6,850 nt of DNA, from contig JAAZLP010000085.1 of the NCBI GenBank assembly GCA_012799265.1, positions 1 to 6,850 of the forward strand, given 5' to 3'. Position numbers and translations under genes: made by a program. The DNA is from Phyllobacteriaceae bacterium (GTDB lineage Bacteria > Pseudomonadota > Alphaproteobacteria > Rhizobiales > Devosiaceae). This document shows positions 1 through 6,850 of the stretch, in pieces (position 1 is the first letter of the stretch; the number at the start of each line of letters is the position of its first letter). A model generated the notes under the pieces. That model worked only from the letters and a program-made list of their open reading frames with translations. It had not been told where the DNA came from and searched no databases.

Positions 1-1
1 A

Positions 2-25
2 ATGGCGGTCCCTAGGGACCGCCAT
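2..25 (-). terminator. Perfect palindromic hairpin, probable acnA terminator
   Basis: A perfect 24-base palindrome lies 25 bases past the acnA stop. Each 12-base arm reads ATGGCGGTCCCT or its complement, so the RNA would form a GC-rich stem closing around a tight CCCTAGGG centre. In the minus direction a T follows the stem and then the window ends, so the expected U-run cannot be verified. In the plus direction the stem is followed by an A-rich stretch and not by Ts, which favours the minus direction. A bidirectional role with a gene left of the window is possible. Confidence 0.6.
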
Positions 26-50
26 AATCAAAGAGAAAAGTAAGCGCTGC

Positions 51-2804
<2,754 letters not shown>

Positions 2805-3025
2805 GATGCTCCGCCCTTCTTGCTGCCTGGAGCGCCAACCGTCCGAAGGGGCCGCGCTTTTTTGTCTATGATAGAGCACTTGTTGCAGTGCTGGATGCCG
2901 GCGTTTCTTCGGAGGGGGCCGTACGAAATGCCGCGCTTTTCTGGAATGACTCCAATCTCAAGGGCTTATAGTCAATTGGATGGGGCCTTGCCAGTCAGAC
3001 CAATGGTCCAATACGAGATGGGGCC
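2805..3025. promoter_or_regulatory. Divergent acnA/ccmA control region
   Basis: This 221-base gap must hold promoters for both directions. On the plus strand TATAGT at 2967-2972 is a good -10 candidate about 50 bases before ccmA, but its best -35 (ATGACT, 2946-2951) is only 15 bases away, so the call is weak. A GANTC site, the CcrM methylation motif of alphaproteobacteria, lies at 2948-2952. Repeats present are: GCCGCGCTTTT at 2851-2861 and again at 2930-2940; AGCACT/AGTGCT arms at 2875-2880 and 2887-2892; four CCAAT-type motifs at 2951, 2975 (inverted), 3000 and 3007; and GATGGGGCC at 2979-2987 and 3017-3025. No convincing acnA -35/-10 pair was found. No small gene in this gap is supported. 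Confidence 0.45.
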
Positions 3026-3652
3026 ATGACGCACCGGCAAGTCCATAAAGAAGTTTTCCTTAAGGTAGAGGGCCTTGCCCTCGGCCGTGGGGACCTTGTG
3101 CTCGCTCAGGATGTGAGCCTCAGCGTCGCCCCAAGAACCGGGCTCTTACTGCGCGGGCCGAATGGCGCCGGCAAATCGACGCTGCTCCTGACCCTGGCGG
3201 GACTGCTGCAACCGCTTTCAGGATCCATCACCTTTGTCGGCCATGACGAGGAAGACGGACCCATCCTGCATCATTGCGGCCATCGCAACGCGGTGCGGGC
3301 CCGCCTTCTGGTGCGCGAGACGCTGCAATTCTGGGCATCCATCAATGGCCATAATGGGCTCGGTATCGACGAGGCCCTTGAGCGCGTCGGTCTGACACGG
3401 ACGGCAAGGCTGGATGCTGCCTATCTTTCAGCGGGGCAGCAGCGGCGCCTGGCGCTGGCGCGGCTTCTTGTTTCGCGACGCCCTGTATGGCTGCTCGATG
3501 AGCCAAGCGCGGCGCTCGATGCAGATGGAAAGATCCTCCTCGAAACACTCCTCGCAGAACATCTCGCCGATGGCGGCCTCACCATCATCGCCACCCACGA
3601 CGATATCGACGTGCCGGGGCTGGATACGCTGACTCTGGGGAAAGCGGCATGA
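3026..3652 (+). CDS. ccmA: Cytochrome c biogenesis ATP-binding protein CcmA
   Basis: This is the ATPase subunit of the CcmABCD complex on the cytoplasmic face of the inner membrane. In System I cytochrome c maturation its ATP hydrolysis releases haem-loaded CcmE from CcmC. The 208 residues fit the family. The Walker A motif is GPNGAGKST (44-52), the ABC signature is LSAGQQRR (134-141), Walker B is VWLLDEP (154-160, with Glu159 as catalytic base), and the switch histidine is His191. The stretch LSAGQQRRLALARLL is typical of CcmA. The ATG at 3026 has only a weak purine-rich GAGATGGGG upstream, but no better start exists and the length is normal. It is the first gene of the ccmABCDG operon, and its stop overlaps the ccmB start in an ATGA. 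An alias in rhizobia is cycV. Confidence 0.95.
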   Translation: MTHRQVHKEVFLKVEGLALGRGDLVLAQDVSLSVAPRTGLLLRGPNGAGKSTLLLTLAGLLQPLSGSITFVGHDEEDGPILHHCGHRNAVRARLLVRETLQFWASINGHNGLGIDEALERVGLTRTARLDAAYLSAGQQRRLALARLLVSRRPVWLLDEPSAALDADGKILLETLLAEHLADGGLTIIATHDDIDVPGLDTLTLGKAA

Positions 3653-4314
3653 GCGGATTTGTAAGCATCATGCGGCGCGAGATGCGTCTCGCCTTTGCCG
3701 CGGGCGGCGAAGTCCTCACTCTTCTTTTGTTCTTCGTCATCGTTGGCGCCATTGTCCCCTTCGCGGTAGGGCCGGACAAGGAACTGCTGTCGCGTATTGC
3801 GCCCGGAATCGTCTGGATCGCAGCGTTTCTCGCCATGCTTCTGGGGCTCGATCGCTTGTTCCGGGCTGATCTCGAAGATGGAACGCTCAGCCTCTATCGA
3901 CTGGCCGACATGCCTCTCTCGGCGGTTGTTGCCGCAAAAGTGATCGTTCACTGGGTCACCTCCGCCCTGCCCCTGATTCTGGTTTCACCCTTCCTCGCGA
4001 TGATCCTCGCCATGGACACCGAAACCTTCTGGCGTACCGTTATTTCGCTCCTTCTGGGCACCCCGGCGCTGGTGGCGTTTGGCACCTTCGGAGCCGCAAT
4101 TACCGTGGCGATCAAGCGGGGTGGCCTGCTTGCACCGATCCTCATCGCACCGCTTTGCGTCCCAGTCCTGATCTTCGGCGTGGGGGTCATTGCACCGCTC
4201 GGTGGACCCGACCAGGCAACGGTCGCGATGCTCTTCCTTGCGGCACTGAGTCTCACGGCTGTTGCGCTCTCTCCCTTCGCCGCAGCGCTTGCGATAGTCT
4301 GGGGGGAAGAGTAG
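3649..4314 (+). CDS. ccmB: Haem exporter membrane protein CcmB
   Basis: This is the integral membrane partner of CcmA in the CcmABCD complex of cytochrome c maturation. The 221 residues contain about six hydrophobic segments, near 21-40, 50-67, 91-120, 132-153, 158-182 and 189-217. The family block GIVWIAAFLAMLLGLDRLF (53-71) followed by ADLEDGTL is present, as is GGLLAPILIAPLCVPVLIFG (158-177). It starts inside the ccmA stop (ATGA overlap) with GGGG eight bases upstream, so the two are probably translationally coupled. Its stop is nine bases before the ccmC start. The alias in rhizobia is cycW. The older idea that CcmAB exports haem itself is no longer favoured. Confidence 0.95.
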   Translation: MSGFVSIMRREMRLAFAAGGEVLTLLLFFVIVGAIVPFAVGPDKELLSRIAPGIVWIAAFLAMLLGLDRLFRADLEDGTLSLYRLADMPLSAVVAAKVIVHWVTSALPLILVSPFLAMILAMDTETFWRTVISLLLGTPALVAFGTFGAAITVAIKRGGLLAPILIAPLCVPVLIFGVGVIAPLGGPDQATVAMLFLAALSLTAVALSPFAAALAIVWGEE

Positions 4315-4323
4315 AGGGCGGCC

Positions 4324-5085
4324 ATGAGCATTGAAGACACTCCCAAGATGAGCTGGTGGAACCGGCTCGCCCATCCCGGTTTCTTTGTCCAATGGACGAC
4401 GCCCCTGGTCTGGCCGCTGGCCGGCATCACGCTGGCGCTGTTTGCGCTGGGCGTCTGGTACTCCTTCTTCAACTCGCCTGCCGACTACCAGATGGGCGAT
4501 ACGGTGCGCATCATGTATGTGCACGTGCCAAGCGCCTGGCTGAGCCAGTTCATGTACGGCATGATGGTCGTCTCGGCTCTTGGCACGCTGGTGTGGCGCC
4601 ATCCCATGGCGGACGTCTCGATGAAGGCTGCAGCGCCGCTTGGCGCCGTGTTCACCTTCATGGCGCTCTTTACCGGCTCGCTCTGGGGCCGCCCGACCTG
4701 GGGCACCTATTGGGAATGGGACGGTCGCATGACCTCCACCCTGATCATGCTCTTCATCTATCTGGGCATCATCGCGCTGTGGCGCGCCTTTGACGACAAG
4801 CTTAAGGCCGCCCGCATCGTCGCGATCTTTACCCTCGTTGGCGCCATCAACGTGCCGATCATCAAGTTCTCGGTCGACTGGTGGTCGACCCTGCATCAGC
4901 CGTCCAGCGTGCTGACCGCTGAAGGCTCCAAGATTGCGCCTGAGCTGCTGACGCCGCTCTTCATCATGCTCTTTGCCTTCACCTTACTGTCCATCACGCT
5001 TCAGCTCATCAGCATGCAGACCGAAGTGAAGCGCCGTCGCGTCGCAACGCTGGAGCGCAAGGCAGCCCGTGGAGAAGCCGCATGA
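4324..5085 (+). CDS. ccmC: Haem-handling membrane protein CcmC
   Basis: CcmC binds haem at the periplasmic face and passes it to CcmE. The 253-residue length is usual for the family. The two axial haem histidines are recognisable as His67 in VHVPSAW and His191 in LHQPSS, and between them lies the tryptophan-rich WWD-type signature WGRPTWGTYWEWDGRMTS (121-138). Hydrophobic segments lie near 27-46, 69-90, 103-120, 138-153, 163-180 and 207-230, giving the six-helix layout of the haem handling protein family, followed by a basic cytoplasmic tail. A good ribosome site, AGAGGG, overlaps the ccmB stop five bases before the ATG. The 3' end overlaps ccmD in an ATGA. The rhizobial alias is cycZ. Confidence 0.96.
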   Translation: MSIEDTPKMSWWNRLAHPGFFVQWTTPLVWPLAGITLALFALGVWYSFFNSPADYQMGDTVRIMYVHVPSAWLSQFMYGMMVVSALGTLVWRHPMADVSMKAAAPLGAVFTFMALFTGSLWGRPTWGTYWEWDGRMTSTLIMLFIYLGIIALWRAFDDKLKAARIVAIFTLVGAINVPIIKFSVDWWSTLHQPSSVLTAEGSKIAPELLTPLFIMLFAFTLLSITLQLISMQTEVKRRRVATLERKAARGEAA

Positions 5086-5228
5086 TCGAACTGGGTCAAC
5101 ACGCTGAATTCATCGCCGGCGCCTGGATCGGCGTCGCCCTCTGCCTTAGCGCGCTCTGTGCCTGGGCCGTCTTTGACCGCCGCCGGGTCAATGCCCGCCT
5201 CAGCGAACTCGGGGACAAGCGCTCCTGA
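5082..5228 (+). CDS. ccmD: Small haem-exporter protein CcmD (48 aa)
   Basis: This short gene encodes 48 residues starting MIELGQHAEFIAGAW. One membrane segment spans about residues 9-31, followed by the basic tail FDRRRVNARLSEL. This is the CcmD plan: a single helix, a His/Glu-rich N-terminus and a charged cytoplasmic C-terminus. CcmD binds CcmC and CcmE and is needed to release holo-CcmE from the CcmABC complex. The start overlaps the ccmC stop in an ATGA and has GGAGAA five bases upstream. The stop shares its A with the ccmG start (TGATG). Position in the operon is strong supporting evidence, because the sequence itself is poorly conserved across the family. Its small size makes it easy for gene callers to drop. 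The rhizobial alias is cycX. Confidence 0.92.
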   Translation: MIELGQHAEFIAGAWIGVALCLSALCAWAVFDRRRVNARLSELGDKRS

Positions 5229-5761
5229 TGCGGTATGCGCTGTTTGCCCTGCCCCTGATCGCACTCATCGCGCTGGTGACGATTTTCGCCACCTCGATGG
5301 ATCGCGATGCTGATCTCGTGCGATCCGTGCTGATCGACAAACCAGCGCCTCAGTTCACCCTGCCGGCGGTGGAGGGCTTGGATGTGCCGGGCTTTGACAC
5401 GGCAGCGCTCAAGGGCCAACCGACCCTGGTCAATGTCTTTGCCTCCTGGTGCGTGCCCTGCCGGGACGAGCATCCGCTGCTCGAGACCATCAAGGCAGAA
5501 ACCGGCATTGCCATGTTTGGCATCAATCATTCCGACGCGCCGGAAAACGCCGTGGCTTTCCTCAAGGAACTGGGCAATCCCTATGACGCCGTCGGCGCCG
5601 ACCGCGATCGCCGCGTCTCCATCGACTGGGGTGTCTATGGCGTGCCCGAGACCTTCCTCGTCAATGCAGAGGGAACCATCGTCTACAAGCATGTTGGTCC
5701 GCTGACCAAGGAAGCGATCGATGGTGAGCTTAAACAAGCCCTGGCTGGCCTGGGGATTTAG
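5228..5761 (+). CDS. ccmG: Thiol:disulfide interchange protein CcmG (DsbE family)
   Basis: This is a membrane-anchored periplasmic thioredoxin-fold reductant that keeps the CXXCH cysteines of apocytochromes c, or the CcmH pathway partner, reduced for haem attachment. The 177 residues begin with an uncleaved signal anchor (about 4-21), then the family entry segment KPAPQFTLPAVEG (38-50). The redox site is FASWCVPCRDEHP, with Cys75 and Cys78. The CcmG-specific GVYGVPETF (135-143) carries the cis-proline Pro140, and a YKHVGPLT block follows at 153-160. The ATG shares a base with the ccmD stop (TGATG), implying translational coupling; a GGGG 13 bases upstream is a poor ribosome site. It is the last gene of the operon. 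Aliases are cycY and dsbE. Confidence 0.95.
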   Translation: MRYALFALPLIALIALVTIFATSMDRDADLVRSVLIDKPAPQFTLPAVEGLDVPGFDTAALKGQPTLVNVFASWCVPCRDEHPLLETIKAETGIAMFGINHSDAPENAVAFLKELGNPYDAVGADRDRRVSIDWGVYGVPETFLVNAEGTIVYKHVGPLTKEAIDGELKQALAGLGI

Positions 5762-5771
5762 CGCTCGTTCA

Positions 5772-5812
5772 CCTGACGTTCAGGATTGGTCGGGCATTTA
5801 TGCGCAGCATAA
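5772..5812. repeat. Two small inverted repeats between ccmG and the pilin gene
   Basis: Two perfect inverted repeats sit in the 69-base gap after ccmG. The first is CCTGA-CGT-TCAGG at 5772-5784. The second is TTATGC-GCA-GCATAA at 5798-5812. Neither is followed by a T-run, so neither is a convincing intrinsic terminator for the ccm operon. They could be operators or weak hairpins in front of the pilin gene. A faint promoter-like pair, TTGGTC (5786-5791) and CATAAG (5808-5813) 16 bases apart, overlaps the second repeat. Chance occurrence is possible for repeats this short. Confidence 0.35.
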
Positions 5813-5830
5813 GCAAATGGTTAGCGTATA

Positions 5831-5977
5831 GTGTTGCGATTGCTCCGGAAATTGATCCACGACGAAAACGGCATCAGCGTCGTTGAATATGCCCTCATCG
5901 CATCGATCGTCACGGTGGCCATGACATTCGCGGTTTCAGCCGCCGGCTACAACATCACCGACATCCTGCCCGGCTAG
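5831..5977 (+). CDS. Flp/type IVb pilin-like peptide (48 aa, GTG start)
   Basis: This small gene is probably a Flp-family pilin subunit. The 48 residues comprise a basic leader of 14 (ending RKLIHDENG), a predicted prepilin peptidase cut after Gly14, and a hydrophobic helix ISVVEYALIASIVTVAM. Glu at mature position +5 and Tyr at +6 are the Flp hallmark, as in the DESGATAIEYGLIA type. Such pilins are matured by TadV/CpaA-type peptidase and assembled into thin adhesion pili by the Tad machinery in the inner membrane. The mature part is only 34 residues, shorter than typical Flp. An in-frame TAG at 5822-5824 limits the start to GTG 5831 or TTG 5834/5840; none has a clear ribosome site. No other tad gene is in view. 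A single-helix membrane peptide of other function remains possible. Confidence 0.78.
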   Translation: MLRLLRKLIHDENGISVVEYALIASIVTVAMTFAVSAAGYNITDILPG

Positions 5978-6189
5978 AAGTCGCTGGTGAGACCCTTGAT
6001 CTCCCAATCACCATAACGGCTGGGTTCGAGCCCGCCACGACCGCCCTTTTCAACCGGGGCCATGGCCGTTGCCGCATCAATCTCGTTGCGCCGCGCTTCG
6101 GCCTCTGCCAGCGCCCGCTGGGCGGCGGGAGTCAACACCTTGGGCGGAAGAGCTTCCGCTGGGGTTTGTGAGACGGTGTCGTCGGTCAT
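5974..6189 (-). CDS. DUF1674 / SDHAF4-like succinate dehydrogenase assembly factor
   Basis: The 71-residue protein ends with the DUF1674 signature GGRGGLEPSRYGDWEIKG followed by SDF at the very C-terminus (residues 49-71). This is the conserved core of eukaryotic SDHAF4 and its alphaproteobacterial relatives. In eukaryotes SDHAF4 binds flavinylated SdhA and promotes its joining with SdhB; the same role here is inferred from homology. The N-terminal half is an Ala/Glu-rich helix (PAAQRALAEAEARRNEI) after a Pro-rich start. I chose ATG 6189, which is preceded by a modest AGAGA. A GTG at 6243 would add 18 unconserved residues and has no ribosome site. Its stop overlaps that of the convergent pilin-like gene, and it is divergent from htpX. 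Confidence 0.88.
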   Translation of the reverse strand: MTDDTVSQTPAEALPPKVLTPAAQRALAEAEARRNEIDAATAMAPVEKGGRGGLEPSRYGDWEIKGLTSDF

Positions 6190-6285
6190 TTCAGTCTCTG
6201 CTGGCTTTTGCTGAGGCCCCGCTTGCACGGAACCGCCTGACACACAACATAGTTGTGAGAATTATCCTACCCAAGGGGTTTAGCC
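6190..6285. promoter_or_regulatory. Divergent DUF1674/htpX control region with inverted repeat
   Basis: This 96-base gap separates two divergent genes and must contain both promoters. A perfect inverted repeat CACAAC-ATA-GTTGTG at 6243-6257 lies 28 bases before the htpX ATG and is a candidate operator. For htpX, TTGCAC at 6223-6228 and CATAGT at 6248-6253 are promoter-like but 19 bases apart. For the minus gene, TTGGGT and TATGTT 17 bases apart (within 6249-6277) form a weak pair that would overlap the repeat. No clear heat-shock sigma-32 consensus was recognised. AAGGGG at 6273-6278 is a good ribosome site for htpX. Confidence 0.4.
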
Positions 6286-6850
6286 ATGGCCAACACGTTG
6301 CGTACCTTCGTCCTGCTCGCGGGCATGACGGCGCTGTTCATGGCCGTGGGCTATTTCATCGGCGGCGAGGGCGGCATGTTGATCGCGCTGCTGTTTGCAG
6401 CAGCCACCAATGTCTTCGCCTATTGGAACTCGGACAAGATGGTGCTGCGCATGCAGAACGCCGTCCCCGTGGAACGCTCGCGGGCGCCCGAGCTCTATGA
6501 CATGGTCGATACGCTTTCCAAGCGCGCCGGTATTCCCACGCCGGCCGTCTACGTGATCGAAACCGATCAGCCCAATGCCTTCGCCACCGGTCGTGACCCC
6601 AACAACGCCGCTGTTGCGGTGTCTTCGGGTCTGCTGCGTCAGCTCAATACAAGGGAAGTAGCGGGCGTCGTCGCGCACGAGCTTGCGCACATCAAGAACC
6701 GCGACACCCTGACCATGACCATCACCGCGACGCTGGCGGGTGCCATTTCAGCGCTGGCGCAGTTCGGCCTGATGTTCGGCGGCGGCAATAATCGCGACAA
6801 TCCTCTCGGCGGGGTCGGCGCCCTGCTCATGGTCTTCCTTGCCCCCGTGG
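6286..6850 (+). CDS. htpX: Membrane zinc metalloprotease HtpX (5' part, cut by window edge)
   Basis: HtpX is an inner-membrane M48-family zinc endopeptidase that degrades misfolded membrane proteins, partly overlapping with FtsH. The first 188 residues are present. Two N-terminal hydrophobic segments (about 7-19 and 28-45) precede the cytoplasmic catalytic part. The zinc site HELAH is at 131-135 in VVAHELAHIKNRDTLTM, with Glu132 as catalytic residue. Upstream are the substrate-groove block PNAFATGRDPNNAAVAVSSG and YVIETDQPNAF, both typical of alphaproteobacterial HtpX. A third hydrophobic segment and the Gly/Asn-rich loop GGGNNRDNPLGG follow before the edge. The third zinc ligand and C-terminus lie beyond the window. 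The ATG has AAGGGG seven bases upstream. The reading frame is open to the end, so nothing suggests a defect. Confidence 0.95.
   Translation, partial: MANTLRTFVLLAGMTALFMAVGYFIGGEGGMLIALLFAAATNVFAYWNSDKMVLRMQNAVPVERSRAPELYDMVDTLSKRAGIPTPAVYVIETDQPNAFATGRDPNNAAVAVSSGLLRQLNTREVAGVVAHELAHIKNRDTLTMTITATLAGAISALAQFGLMFGGGNNRDNPLGGVGALLMVFLAPV

Noticed and set aside
2867..2896. A possible acnA promoter on the minus strand using TATCAT (2873-2868) as -10
   Set aside because: No acceptable -35 hexamer exists at 16-18 bases upstream, so I did not call it as a separate feature.
3985..4896. A 303-codon minus-strand frame opposite ccmB/ccmC
   Set aside because: It is antisense to two well-supported membrane protein genes. 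Its product is an unbroken run of charged residues (Arg, Asp, Glu, His, Gly), typical of the shadow of hydrophobic codons.
5800..5886. A 28-codon frame starting ATG at 5800 that overlaps the pilin gene in another frame (MRSISKWLAYSVAIAP)
   Set aside because: It has no ribosome site or family resemblance and ends inside the pilin gene. A sequencing frameshift joining it to the pilin was considered, but the pilin frame already has a complete basic leader from the GTG at 5831.
5831..5977. A CtrA-controlled pilin promoter, as for Caulobacter pilA
   Set aside because: No TTAA-N7-TTAA type site was found in the 69 bases before the gene.
6190..6243. An 18-codon N-terminal extension of the DUF1674 protein from a GTG at 6243
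   Set aside because: The added residues are not part of the family, no ribosome site precedes the GTG, and it would use up most of the htpX promoter gap.

Overview
The window is high-GC, tightly packed chromosomal DNA of an alphaproteobacterium, most likely of the order Hyphomicrobiales. The evidence is an AcnA-type aconitase divergent from a ccmABCDG cytochrome c maturation operon, and an SDHAF4/DUF1674 gene divergent from htpX. The protein wording looks Devosia-like to me, but that is memory-based inference and not a database result. All genes look intact apart from htpX, which the window edge cuts. No insertion sequence, CRISPR array, tRNA or rRNA was seen.

Layout. Positions 1-50 hold a perfect hairpin just beyond the aconitase stop, probably its terminator. 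Positions 51-2804 (minus) encode aconitate hydratase AcnA, starting at a GTG. Positions 2805-3025 are a divergent intergenic region rich in short repeats. Positions 3026-5761 (plus) hold ccmA, ccmB, ccmC, ccmD and ccmG, nearly all overlapping at ATGA or TGATG junctions; the 48-residue ccmD is easy to miss. Positions 5762-5830 carry two small inverted repeats. Positions 5831-5977 (plus) encode a 48-residue Flp/type IVb pilin-like peptide with a GTG start, a second easily missed gene. Its stop codon overlaps that of a convergent SDHAF4-like (DUF1674) gene at 5974-6189 (minus). Positions 6190-6285 form a short divergent promoter region with an inverted repeat, followed by the 5' part of htpX from 6286 to the edge.

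How the genes work together. CcmA and CcmB are parts of the CcmABCD transporter complex, which releases holo-CcmE. CcmC handles haem and CcmD is its small partner. CcmG is the periplasmic thioredoxin-like reductant for apocytochrome or the CcmH side. CcmE, CcmF, CcmH and CcmI are not here, as expected in alphaproteobacteria, where they usually form a separate cluster. Aconitase (TCA cycle), the succinate dehydrogenase assembly factor and cytochrome c maturation all serve respiration. HtpX is a membrane protein quality-control protease. The pilin-like gene is the only one without an obvious link to this theme.

I found no clearly new multi-gene system. The items most worth a second look are the solitary pilin-like gene, the shared convergent stop, and the repeat-rich regulatory gaps.
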